IMG/VR virus record: IMGVR_UViG_3300000234_000015
Location: 1-33,281 of that record
Length of the DNA stretch: 33,281 bases
Origin: a virus
Direction: 5' to 3' (one strand)
The notes under the pieces were generated by a model. That model was not told where the DNA came from and did not search any database. It saw nothing but the letters and a program-made list of their open reading frames with translations. Made by a program: the position numbers and the translations under genes. Of the stretch, positions 21,699 through 30,807 are shown one piece after another (within the stretch, counting starts at the first letter, position 1; each line of letters opens with the position of its first letter).

Positions 21699-21737
21699 AG
21701 GAGGCGGTGTTTGTCCCGCCGCCTCCTTTACGTCTTT
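21699..21737 (+). terminator. Terminator-like hairpin after the decoration-like gene
   Basis: A perfect 9-bp stem AGGAGGCGG (21699-21707) / CCGCCTCCT (21719-21727) has an 11-base loop and is followed by TTTACGTCTTTTT. The T tract is split, so termination may be partial, giving less tail than capsid transcript. Confidence 0.75.
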
Positions 21738-21756
21738 TTGATAAACGAGGTTCGCC

Positions 21757-22386
21757 ATGGCTATTAATTCAAAAGTTGATCTTTGCAATATGGCGCTTGG
21801 CCACCTAGGTAATTATGGGACAGTTCTGGATATAGACACGCCGACGAATGACAAAGAAATCACATTCACACTTTGGTACGATATTTCACGCCAAGCCTTC
21901 CTTAAATTAGCCATTCCTAACTTCGCCCTTTGCCGTAGAGTTGTTTCGCTGCGAGACAAATCACCTCCGTTCGGCTCATCGCTTGGCTATCAATATGCGT
22001 ATGAATACCCGACCGATTGCCTTAAGGCGCTCGGCATAGGAGAGATTAGGGAAAAGGAAAATAATTTCTCCGTTGAAGGCCGCGATATTTGGACAGAGGA
22101 GGCTTATGAGAGTGGGCTGCCGCTTCGGTTCATTAAGGATATTACGGACGTTTCTGTAATGTCGCCAGAGTTTAAGATGGAGTTCTCGTATTATCTGGCC
22201 ACGAATGTTTGTCTTTCCATCACGCAGGATTCGGCAAAGGCTGCGAATATGAAGAAGGAGCTTCCTTTAAAAATAGTGTCGATGAGTGCGCTCAATGCCC
22301 AAGAGAACACACCCGCCCGTATTAGTAATTCGAGATTTAAAGAAGCCAAATGGAACGGGTTCGTTTCGGAGGTCGGGAAACTATGA
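21757..22386 (+). CDS. Head-tail adaptor (T7 gp11 / tail tubular protein A-like)
   Basis: The 209-aa protein begins KVDLCNMALGHLGNYGTVLD and has the ITFTLWYDISRQAFLKLAIP / NFALCRR pattern. The segment FGSSLGYQYAYEYPTDCLKA follows, then a C-terminal helix region ending in NSRFKEAKWNGFV. This order is characteristic of the tail tubular A/gp11 family. It forms the ring below the portal that links it to the nozzle. Length is normal. Its stop overlaps the nozzle gene's ATG (ATGA). Confidence 0.85.
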   Translation: MAINSKVDLCNMALGHLGNYGTVLDIDTPTNDKEITFTLWYDISRQAFLKLAIPNFALCRRVVSLRDKSPPFGSSLGYQYAYEYPTDCLKALGIGEIREKENNFSVEGRDIWTEEAYESGLPLRFIKDITDVSVMSPEFKMEFSYYLATNVCLSITQDSAKAANMKKELPLKIVSMSALNAQENTPARISNSRFKEAKWNGFVSEVGKL

Positions 22387-24443
22387 GAGTTGTAACAAGC
22401 TTCAACAACTTCGCCCGTGGTAAAATCGATCATGATATGATGGGGCGCTTTGATCTGCCGATTTACAGGTCTGGTGCGGATGTTGTCCAAAACTTTTTCA
22501 CAAACTACAAGGGTAATGCGATCTATCGTACTGGCTTTAAAGAGATGCTTGGCGAGGCCTTCCAAGACTGCGCCTTCCAAGAGTTCAAGTTCCGCGACGA
22601 TCAAAACTATCTGCTTGTGTTTTACGACTTGAAGATACGGTTCCTATCTTACGATAGCAGCGGAACCTTTGGGTGGGTTCTCGATAGTTCAAGTAACATT
22701 CTTGAGGTAACGACGGTTTACACTTTGGAGCAGTGCAAAGAGCTTCAATTCACGCAAAACGCTGATGTGACGATTATCACACATCAAAGCCACACGCCAA
22801 AGATATTAACCCGTGTGTCGGCTAACAGCTTTACGATTGCGGATTACACCTTCACAGGCGGAACACCGCCGTTCGGGTCTGGGCAATATCCGAAGTGCTG
22901 CCTGTATTACAAGGGGCGGCTGTATTTCGCTGCCACCGATGCAAAGCCGACGACTGTGTGGGGGAGTGAAAGCGGCCAATACAACAACTTTGTTATTCCG
23001 TCCACAGTCACAGATGCGTCGCCTCTACAGTTTACAATAGCCGATCTCACGCAACCTATTGAATGGCTGTTCGGCGGAGACAACTCTCTTATAGCTGGCT
23101 CTGCTGACGCACCTGTCGCGATAAATGGTGGTTCTGTAGGCGCTGCGATCAAAGCAGACACGATCGAGGCAAACTTGACATCGGCGGATGGTTGCAACAA
23201 GGTCACTCCGTTCAAGAAGGATGGGTTAGTATTTTACGTTGGGAAGAATAGCAGGAATGTTTACTATTTCAGCTACGATCTTCTGACAGAGAGCTTCATC
23301 GGGGAAGACGCGAACTTTGTTTCTTATAACATTACGACAACCGGCATCAAGAAAATGCGCTGGAAAAAAGACCGTGACGACCTTGTTTATTTCATACGAA
23401 CGGATGGCCAGTTACTCTCGCTTAATTTCAAGCAGAAGGAAAGTATTATCGGGTGGCACACTCATACCACAAACGGTGTTGTGAAGGATATAGCCGTCAT
23501 CACAGACAACTCCGGCGACCCTCAATTTTTTGCGCTCGTATATAGAAACTCTGATTTCTATATCGAGAAGCTCGCGGAGCATATCCAATTCTCAGAGCGC
23601 GTATCGTTTTTTTCTTATGAAGAAGGCGATAACAGGGAGGAGGCTACACAGAGGGACGACGAGGCCTACAACAGATATGTCGCGGAACAACTCGGCGATT
23701 GCGTGTACCTTGATTGTGCGTCAAGCGTTTCTGATTTGAAAAGCAACGCTATCACATATACTCCTGACGACGAGCTTTTAACCGCTACGAATGATGTGTT
23801 TTCCTCTGGTGACGTAGGCAAGCATATCTCTTACAAAACGATCACGGGATATGAAAGCGGAAGATTCGAAATCCTATATTATGTAAGCCCTAAAGTTGTA
23901 GGCGTTGGCGTAGTTCAAGAGCCGACAAGCAACACATACACAGACTGGTATTTGTCTTTTTCAACGCTCACAGGTCTTTCCATCTACGATGGAACGTCTG
24001 TTGGTGTTTCGACTGACGGTGGGTTCCTGTCAGATTTCGACGTTTCCGACGGGACTATAAACCTCGGTTGCCAATTTTTTAAAGTACACGTCGGATACCG
24101 CTACACTGGTATTATAAAATCGTTCTGTCTCGGTCTTCAAATAGGAGCGGAGAACACGCAGGCAACCTATAAATCTATGTCTCGCATAGGCATAAGAACC
24201 GTTGCCTCTGCTGGCTGCAAGTTCGGCTCGTCTTTGTACCGTCTTGCCGATGTTCAGGAGCTTTCTCAGCGTGATCTTAATTATCTTCCTCCGCTCCCGA
24301 TTGACGGAACAAAATACACGACTTATGTTGACGATACAGAAGAAGACAAGTTTTTCTATGTCGTACAAAATGAACCGCTACCGCTTATCATCACAGGCGT
24401 TATGGTCGATGTGACGATGGCGGTGACGAGACCAACACAATAA
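22383..24443 (+). CDS. Tail nozzle-type protein (tail tubular protein B-like)
   Basis: The 686-aa protein opens with SFNNFARGKIDHDMMGRFDL then IYRSGADVVQNFF and GNAIYRTGFKEMLG. This is the start pattern of podoviral nozzle/stabilisation proteins. The rest is beta-rich with propeller-like units (CLYYKGRLYFAATDAKPTTV, LLTESFIGEDANF, IKKMRWKKDRDDLVYFIRTD). It forms the tail tip tube for DNA exit. The start at 22383 overlaps the adaptor gene by ATGA; a frame start at 22350 lies inside that gene. No enzyme motif is seen. Confidence 0.8.
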   Translation: MRVVTSFNNFARGKIDHDMMGRFDLPIYRSGADVVQNFFTNYKGNAIYRTGFKEMLGEAFQDCAFQEFKFRDDQNYLLVFYDLKIRFLSYDSSGTFGWVLDSSSNILEVTTVYTLEQCKELQFTQNADVTIITHQSHTPKILTRVSANSFTIADYTFTGGTPPFGSGQYPKCCLYYKGRLYFAATDAKPTTVWGSESGQYNNFVIPSTVTDASPLQFTIADLTQPIEWLFGGDNSLIAGSADAPVAINGGSVGAAIKADTIEANLTSADGCNKVTPFKKDGLVFYVGKNSRNVYYFSYDLLTESFIGEDANFVSYNITTTGIKKMRWKKDRDDLVYFIRTDGQLLSLNFKQKESIIGWHTHTTNGVVKDIAVITDNSGDPQFFALVYRNSDFYIEKLAEHIQFSERVSFFSYEEGDNREEATQRDDEAYNRYVAEQLGDCVYLDCASSVSDLKSNAITYTPDDELLTATNDVFSSGDVGKHISYKTITGYESGRFEILYYVSPKVVGVGVVQEPTSNTYTDWYLSFSTLTGLSIYDGTSVGVSTDGGFLSDFDVSDGTINLGCQFFKVHVGYRYTGIIKSFCLGLQIGAENTQATYKSMSRIGIRTVASAGCKFGSSLYRLADVQELSQRDLNYLPPLPIDGTKYTTYVDDTEEDKFFYVVQNEPLPLIITGVMVDVTMAVTRPTQ

Positions 24444-24458
24444 GAAAAAGGTGACGCC

Positions 24459-24977
24459 ATGGCAGTTGCAACATCAACAATGTTGGCTATCGCAGGAATT
24501 GGGCTTGCAACAGTAAGCGCTATTAGCGGAATGAGTGCTGCTGATAAAGCTGCGAAGGCTACTATCCGAGAAGGCAACCTCGTAGCTGCTAATAAGGCGA
24601 AGGAAACGAAATTGAAGGCCGCACGTCTTCAAACATCATTTCTTAACTCAGGCTTAACGCTTGAAGGGACACCTATGGCTGCTATCGATGACACGTTCAA
24701 TACTGGTCTCGCAGACATTGAACAGATCGGCTCGAACTATAATAACCAAGCTAAGAAGATTATTTCAAATGCTCGCACATCAGCGTTAACAGGGCTTGCG
24801 ACTGCTGTAATCTCCGCCGGAGCTATGAGAGGGCTGGAAGCATTTGGTACGCTTGGAGAAGCCGCAGCATTGAATCCCGCCGCCGCTTCTGTTTGGGAGT
24901 CTGGGGCTGCCGCTGGCGCTGGTTTCTCAGAGACATTGAAGAGCGCAAAATACGCTTCATTTCTAAATCCAGTATAG
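24459..24977 (+). CDS. Internal virion protein (T7 gp14 analogue, 172 aa)
   Basis: A hydrophobic N-terminal segment (TMLAIAGIGLATVSAISGMS, 7-26) is followed by a helical part with KLKAARLQTSFLNSGLTLEG / TPMAAIDD, a pattern common to small podoviral internal or ejection proteins. An Ala/Gly-rich C-terminal segment could insert in a membrane. It probably enters the host outer membrane on infection to start the DNA channel, as gp14 does in T7. It is the first of three internal-protein genes in a row. Confidence 0.7.
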   Translation: MAVATSTMLAIAGIGLATVSAISGMSAADKAAKATIREGNLVAANKAKETKLKAARLQTSFLNSGLTLEGTPMAAIDDTFNTGLADIEQIGSNYNNQAKKIISNARTSALTGLATAVISAGAMRGLEAFGTLGEAAALNPAAASVWESGAAAGAGFSETLKSAKYASFLNPV

Positions 24978-24984
24978 GTGTTTT

Positions 24985-26658
24985 ATGGCACAGCGCGATC
25001 TTGTTAACCTGAGAGAAGTGACTAAAGTTGTTGCGGAAAGCCCCAACACGCTTTTGGACGCTGGTGTTGATCTTGCCCAAGACATTATCCGCCAGAACCA
25101 AGAGGCCAAGATCAACGAGAGCACGTCTCAGGCGCAGCTTGAATTGAACGCGCTGCAAAGCCAGTATCAGATAGACTTCGAGAGTGATCCGATGTCCGGC
25201 ATCAAGGAATATAAAAGCAATCGTCAGGCGATCTTTGATAAATATTCCGAAGGCATTTCACCTTTTTATCGTAAGGCGTGGGACGATAACTCACGTAGGC
25301 TAACGCAACAGAACGACGCAGCGCAGCAGGGATGGGCGCTAAAACAGACGAGGACTAATACTGTTAATTCAATAAACAGAAGCATGAAGAACAACCTTCT
25401 TCAAGCAAACATTGACGGCCAAAACTTTGGCGGGAGCGATGACGCTGAAATATCTGCTTTTCTAAACTTCGAAAACTCGAAGAGCGGGTTGATGGAATGG
25501 GGGGCGAGAAATGTCGGGTCTGAAACGACTGCCAAGATGCTTGCAGATTATGAGGGGGATTATATTAAGTCGTTCATCTCCGGCGTGGCCGATGAAGACC
25601 CGATTAAGGCGCTTCGGCTTCTCGACGATAAGGCAGTGACGGGGGGTTTCAATGACGTGGATCAGTATTCATCCATGAAGCGGCATATAGAAAACAGGGC
25701 GCTACAGGCTAATCGTGTGGCTTCACAGAAAGAAATCCTTTCATCGCTGAGAGACGAAAACTCTTTGCTTTCGCGGTCAATGGATCATGCCGTAGGATAT
25801 GCCGAGCTTCAATCCGAAATGGACAGGATGAAGCTTTCGCCAGCTTCTCGTAACTTTTTTCTTGAGGCCAACGGGTTCGAAACAAAAACTAAGGCCGACA
25901 GGACAAAGGAGGCTAAACCTGCCAAAGAGCCTAAGCTCGACGAGGGGCAGAAAGTTGAGCTTAAGGAAAAAATCTTTTCCGACATTATAGAGCTTGGGAA
26001 GGCGAAACAACCGATAACACCAGAGCGCATTAAAGGCCTACAAGACAGCATTTATCATGCGTCACAGAATGGGGCGCTCACAAAGAAAGAAACGGGGGAT
26101 TGGCTTAACCAAGTTTTGCGCCCCTATATAACCCAAAAAGAGGAAACGCTCTCTAAGTTTTCAGATGATGACTGGTTCGGAGACGACCTCGGCCTTGAAG
26201 GATTAAAAAAAGAGTTTGATAAAAACGTAGAGATACACCCTTCCGAAGGAGAGAAGAAAATCGGTGTGTTAACTGAGCGCACAAACATGAAAAACCGCCT
26301 TCAACTTTATGACTTTTACATGCAGAACCTTGAAGAAAGCGCGTCACGCAGAAACATACCGATTGGAGATATTCAACGCTTAAGCGAGAAAGAGCGTCGG
26401 GCGATTTATGGGGTAGCGCAAGACAACGCGATCAAGCAGTTGAACACAGAAAACTACCCTGAATTGCGGAACATGAAAGACGTTCCCAACGCTGTTTTTC
26501 CAGTGTTCAATAAGCGGTCTGATATTCAGGCTGTTTATAAGGGCGCTGGCGGCAAGCGTGATCTCACAAGAGAGGATATTATGAAGGTGGCGAAAAACAA
26601 GAACATATCGCCAGCGGAAGTGATTTCCTTGCTTAGGGGGAATGGGGCTATCGAATGA
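24985..26658 (+). CDS. Internal virion / ejection protein (T7 gp15 analogue, 557 aa)
   Basis: The 557-aa protein is almost entirely helical and polar, with many Gln/Asn/Glu (DLAQDIIRQNQEAKINESTS, LELNALQSQYQIDFESDPMS). A region with EEDVR-like and KAEKPK-like charge follows (about 300-330, KTKADRTKEAKPAKEPKLDE), which may be a flexible hinge. It has no signal or membrane segment. Length and place between the gp14- and gp16-type proteins fit the middle ejection protein that forms part of the periplasmic tunnel. It overlaps the next gene by ATGA. Confidence 0.7.
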   Translation: MAQRDLVNLREVTKVVAESPNTLLDAGVDLAQDIIRQNQEAKINESTSQAQLELNALQSQYQIDFESDPMSGIKEYKSNRQAIFDKYSEGISPFYRKAWDDNSRRLTQQNDAAQQGWALKQTRTNTVNSINRSMKNNLLQANIDGQNFGGSDDAEISAFLNFENSKSGLMEWGARNVGSETTAKMLADYEGDYIKSFISGVADEDPIKALRLLDDKAVTGGFNDVDQYSSMKRHIENRALQANRVASQKEILSSLRDENSLLSRSMDHAVGYAELQSEMDRMKLSPASRNFFLEANGFETKTKADRTKEAKPAKEPKLDEGQKVELKEKIFSDIIELGKAKQPITPERIKGLQDSIYHASQNGALTKKETGDWLNQVLRPYITQKEETLSKFSDDDWFGDDLGLEGLKKEFDKNVEIHPSEGEKKIGVLTERTNMKNRLQLYDFYMQNLEESASRRNIPIGDIQRLSEKERRAIYGVAQDNAIKQLNTENYPELRNMKDVPNAVFPVFNKRSDIQAVYKGAGGKRDLTREDIMKVAKNKNISPAEVISLLRGNGAIE

Positions 26659-29600
26659 GCGCGGATGTTTTTGACGAATACGGGATAAGTGTCCAGCCTG
26701 CCCCAGAAGCGGAAAAGGATGTTTTTGACGAATACGGGATAAGCGCGAAGCCGAAATACATGTCACGTCCTGCTGAAACTTACGGCGGAGACGAGAAGAT
26801 CGTCTTTGGGTCAGAAGGAATTACTGTTGACGCGCCATATGGAAGTACAAAAATCTTGGAGAATGCGCTCAGGGACGACTCTTTCGACGATCATCCTTCT
26901 TCTATAGGAGAAGAAACTGCTGCGGTTTTTGAGAAACAAGCGGCTAACATAGCGTTTTTTGCGAATGCTTTCGGTCTTGTGACTGCCGATGAAGTAGCGC
27001 CGTTTATCGCTGATCGCTCCCGCGCCCTTCAATCCGCGCAAGAGCGTGCCCCAGAATATGTTAAGAAGTTCAACAGAGATTATGCCGCAGCAGAAGGAGC
27101 CTTTCAGACAACGGGTGTTTTATTAGATAACCTGCCTGTTTTGGGAAGGGTGGCGATAACACAGTCACCGAATAGTATTCTCCCATTACTTACGACCTAC
27201 GCTGGGACGAAGACTGGGGCAGCTGTCGGGGGGGCTTTAGGGAGTGCTGTGCCAGTGGCTGGGACAACAGCAGGGGCGATCACAGGAGGTGTTGCTGGCG
27301 GTGCTGTGGGGGCTTTTACGGGGTCTTCCATGTCTGAGATAGGCTCTCAGTTGGACGAGCTTTTATTGGTATCTGGCTACGACACTTCTGATGCTAACTC
27401 GGTTCGCGCTGCTCTCCAAGATAAAGAGCTTATGGCAGACGTGACGGCTAAGGCGGTACGCAAGGGCATAACAACCGCCGCGATAGACGGAATGTTTCAG
27501 ATAGTAGGCGGACACTTTATACGGACTTTAGGTAAGACAGGCACTGTCTCTGCGAAGGCAAAGGGGGCTGTGGCCGATGTGGCTGTGCAATCGTTTGGAG
27601 AGTTCTCCGGCGAGGCCGCAGGGCAGTATGCTAGGGATGGTAACGTAAGCTACAAAGACGCTGTGCTGGAAGGCGTAACGTCTATTACACAGTCCGTAGG
27701 GCAAACGGCCATAGGTGCAGCGGCGCGGGGAGGGAAGGCCGTCGTGAAAGCATCCACAACGCAAGACGATGCTGTTAATTTCGTGGCGGAAGTACAGGCA
27801 GCTAGTGAGGCTGAAACAAAAGCGCAGGACATTTCTGAAACGCGAGTCGAGGGTGTGCCGCAGGAAGTTGTGGCCGATATTGTTTCTGATTTCCTCGGCG
27901 GTGTGGAGCCTGATACATCTCAATTCTCCGAAGCACAGGAGGAAGCTATCCAAAACATTTTGGACAATGCGACCCCTGTAAGAGATAAGATTATTCGTGG
28001 TCGCATAAGAACCTTGGATATTGCAGTTGAGAGTAAGCTCGAACAGGTTGATGCCGCAGAAACAGAGATCGAGATTGCCGAGAATGAAGGACGTGCGACC
28101 AAGAGGCTTGAAGAAAGAGCTTCCCGTTTAACAGAGGAATGGGAAGCTCTCGATGCAGAGCGCGGCGAATTACTAGCTGTAGAAAATCCAGCCACGGAAA
28201 GCGCAGACCTTCTAAAGAAAGACATCACGATTAAGGGCGAAGTTCTCGAAAAACAGAACATACAGGCAACTAAAAAAACTGTTATGGCTGTTAATGCCGC
28301 CTTCCGAAAAGCTCGTGTCTCGGCACAGCAAGGAATTAAAAATGTTCAAACGCTACTAAGCTCTGCCATCAAGCAGTCTGGGCTTGACGTTAAATCACAG
28401 TCTGATTTTATCGGCACGATCAAAAACATACAAACTGCCGAGCAGCTTAAGGCGCAGGCTCCAAAAATACAGGCGCGGATTGAGGTTAAAATCAACGAAA
28501 CGAGAAAGCGCAATGCTATTTCTTCCATACGCAGCCTATTGAAGCGTGTGGCAAAAAGTAATGTGATCTCTATCGATTATGTTAACAAGATTAACGATTT
28601 GGTTAATGCCATAAACACAAGAAACATGTCCCCGAAGACATCTGAGCGTTTAAACAAAACACTCAAGTTTGTAGAAAGTGGCGGTGTCGTACCGAAGGCC
28701 GTTCTTAAAACGCTAGAAGTCCTCGGCAAAAAAAAGCTTTCAGACATTTCGCCGTCAGAACTTGAGGCTATGTCAGACGCTATCAAGGGCATGATCGATA
28801 TTGGTAGAACCAAGTTGAAGTTGATGAAGGCGCGTGAGCAAAGGGTTTTGAAACAACGCTTGTCGGAACTTTCTGCCGACAGCAAGCCTTTATCATCTGT
28901 GCCGCTTAAACGAGCGCCTCTCGGAGAGAGGCTTGCGGCTATGGATAAAGTGAAGAATAATTTTCTTAGCGTTGCGAATTATCTTCAAAGGTTGAACATC
29001 AACAAGAATCCAATGGATGTTATTTTCGACATCATGGACGGGTTGAAAGAATATAGCGGCGCGAACCATCGCATATTCAAGCAAACTGTTGATGCTGGAT
29101 ACAGTAAGTTTCTCGATTTAAAGGAGTCAATAACAAGACCTATTAAGTCGCTTCAAGACAGGCTGAGCCTTGAACCAGAGCAGTTCCAGCGCATCGGCGT
29201 TTATGCTGCTTGGCAGCAAAAAGGCGGGGAGAAAAAATTACTCGCAAGCGGAATAACACAGGAAGAAATAGACAGCCTTACTCTTTCCCCCGATGAAATG
29301 GCCATGTACGACCTCATGCGTAAACAGCTCGACAGCATGGTCCCTGCGTTGCGTGAAGTAATGCGTGTTCAATACAATAAGAACTTTGACGAGGTTGAAA
29401 ACTATTTTCCGTTCATGACAGATTTTGACGCAATGACTGGGTACGAAATCCAAGATATGTTTGGTGATGCTGTCCCGCTTACAACGAAAAAGAAAAACGT
29501 CGAAAAGGGATTTACAAAAACGCGGACAGGGGGGCAACAAACCATTCGTATAGACGCTCTTGCTGTGTTTATGCGCCATGTGGATAACGCATCATATCTT

Positions 29601-30773
29601 GTTGGCCTAGGCTCTGACATAAAACAGCTTTCAGACCTAGCTTCATCAGATGAGTTCGGTGTTATTGCTGGGGATATAGGCCAAAATATCGTAACAGACT
29701 GGCTTAATCTTCTCGCTCGCAAAGGATCGCTTCCTGATCGTGTTAACTTTCTGGACGTTTTCAGGAGGAATACAGGAGCGGCTATCCTTGGTTTTAAGCT
29801 TTCGTCGATATTCATTCAGCCGACATCTTTGATGGACGGGGCTGCTCTTGTCGGGGGGACATATGTCGCAAGAGGTGTAAGCAATTTCACCGATCCTGCT
29901 TGGAGAAAGTTCCTCGTTGATAACATGCCAGAAATTAGGGAAAGGGGAGGAGACGATCCGGCCTATCTTGACCTTGGCGGCGACGGTGTGTTGAAGGACG
30001 CTAGATCTGCTGGATATTACGCGATGCAAAAGGTTGACCTTTTTTCCGCATCGTCTGTTGCTATCGGTGCTTACATGAAATCTGTTGAGGAACGAGGTGG
30101 AACTGTCGATCTTTCAAAACCAGACAAGAAGGCTATTGCTGACGCGCAGCTTTACATGAGACGCACGCAATCAGCAAGTTTTGCTAAGGATACTGCTCCG
30201 GTTATCAGCCAAGGAAAGCTGACTGGTAATGTTTCTGTTGATAAGCTTATAACGCAATTCCAATCATTCCTTTTTAACAGGTGGTCGATTATACAGCATG
30301 ATATGATTTCGGCTGGCCTTATGAAAGGGAAGACAGTTAAAGCCATGAATATAGCTATGTGGCTAACCATGGCGAACATATCAGAATACTTCATTCGTCA
30401 ATGGACGAAGGAGATGATAGCCCTTGCAACAGGCACAGAGCCGCCGGAAGAAGACGATGAGAAAAAGACCGAAAAGATTATAATGCAGGCTGTTGGAAAT
30501 GTTCCTTTTGTCGGGTCAATTGTTAACTCTTTTCAATATGGAAGTGTTCCGATACCTTCCTTGTCTATGTTGGAGAAGTTCGCTGAAAGTGTTCAATATG
30601 GGAATATGTCAAAATCAGCAGATAAAGAGGCTAGGCATTATGGGGGCGCTGCGTTGCTCGCTAGTGGGCTGCTCGGCGTTCCTGGTGCGCTTCAAGTCCA
30701 ACAGCTTTACAGCGGTCTTATGAAGGAAAAAAGCACTGGTAAAGAAGAAGAAGAAGGCTTCACAGCAAACTAA
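26655..30773 (+). CDS. Giant internal virion / ejection protein (T7 gp16 analogue, 1372 aa)
   Basis: Close in size to T7 gp16. The N-terminus has two copies of DVFDEYGIS (4-12 and 22-30), similar in style to the DPFDQF-type repeats of other podoviral large internal proteins. A Gly/Ala-rich segment (about 180-230, GAAVGGALGSAVPVAGTTAG and on) could insert in membrane. A long charged coiled coil lies at about 440-515, further helical stretches in the middle, and more hydrophobic segments at about 1035-1080 and 1228-1260. No lysozyme or transglycosylase motif was found at the N-terminus, unlike gp16. It should be ejected to form the inner-membrane part of the DNA channel. Confidence 0.72.
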   Translation: MSADVFDEYGISVQPAPEAEKDVFDEYGISAKPKYMSRPAETYGGDEKIVFGSEGITVDAPYGSTKILENALRDDSFDDHPSSIGEETAAVFEKQAANIAFFANAFGLVTADEVAPFIADRSRALQSAQERAPEYVKKFNRDYAAAEGAFQTTGVLLDNLPVLGRVAITQSPNSILPLLTTYAGTKTGAAVGGALGSAVPVAGTTAGAITGGVAGGAVGAFTGSSMSEIGSQLDELLLVSGYDTSDANSVRAALQDKELMADVTAKAVRKGITTAAIDGMFQIVGGHFIRTLGKTGTVSAKAKGAVADVAVQSFGEFSGEAAGQYARDGNVSYKDAVLEGVTSITQSVGQTAIGAAARGGKAVVKASTTQDDAVNFVAEVQAASEAETKAQDISETRVEGVPQEVVADIVSDFLGGVEPDTSQFSEAQEEAIQNILDNATPVRDKIIRGRIRTLDIAVESKLEQVDAAETEIEIAENEGRATKRLEERASRLTEEWEALDAERGELLAVENPATESADLLKKDITIKGEVLEKQNIQATKKTVMAVNAAFRKARVSAQQGIKNVQTLLSSAIKQSGLDVKSQSDFIGTIKNIQTAEQLKAQAPKIQARIEVKINETRKRNAISSIRSLLKRVAKSNVISIDYVNKINDLVNAINTRNMSPKTSERLNKTLKFVESGGVVPKAVLKTLEVLGKKKLSDISPSELEAMSDAIKGMIDIGRTKLKLMKAREQRVLKQRLSELSADSKPLSSVPLKRAPLGERLAAMDKVKNNFLSVANYLQRLNINKNPMDVIFDIMDGLKEYSGANHRIFKQTVDAGYSKFLDLKESITRPIKSLQDRLSLEPEQFQRIGVYAAWQQKGGEKKLLASGITQEEIDSLTLSPDEMAMYDLMRKQLDSMVPALREVMRVQYNKNFDEVENYFPFMTDFDAMTGYEIQDMFGDAVPLTTKKKNVEKGFTKTRTGGQQTIRIDALAVFMRHVDNASYLVGLGSDIKQLSDLASSDEFGVIAGDIGQNIVTDWLNLLARKGSLPDRVNFLDVFRRNTGAAILGFKLSSIFIQPTSLMDGAALVGGTYVARGVSNFTDPAWRKFLVDNMPEIRERGGDDPAYLDLGGDGVLKDARSAGYYAMQKVDLFSASSVAIGAYMKSVEERGGTVDLSKPDKKAIADAQLYMRRTQSASFAKDTAPVISQGKLTGNVSVDKLITQFQSFLFNRWSIIQHDMISAGLMKGKTVKAMNIAMWLTMANISEYFIRQWTKEMIALATGTEPPEEDDEKKTEKIIMQAVGNVPFVGSIVNSFQYGSVPIPSLSMLEKFAESVQYGNMSKSADKEARHYGGAALLASGLLGVPGALQVQQLYSGLMKEKSTGKEEEEGFTAN
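26663..26743 (+). repeat. 27-nt exact direct repeat at the 5' end of the giant ejection gene
   Basis: The 27 nt at 26663-26689 recur exactly at 26717-26743, in frame and 54 nt apart. Each copy encodes DVFDEYGI(S). Identity at third codon positions suggests a recent duplication or pressure at DNA level. Confidence 0.9.
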
Positions 30774-30807
30774 GATTGAGTTACAATAAGGCAATGGAGG
30801 ACTAGAC

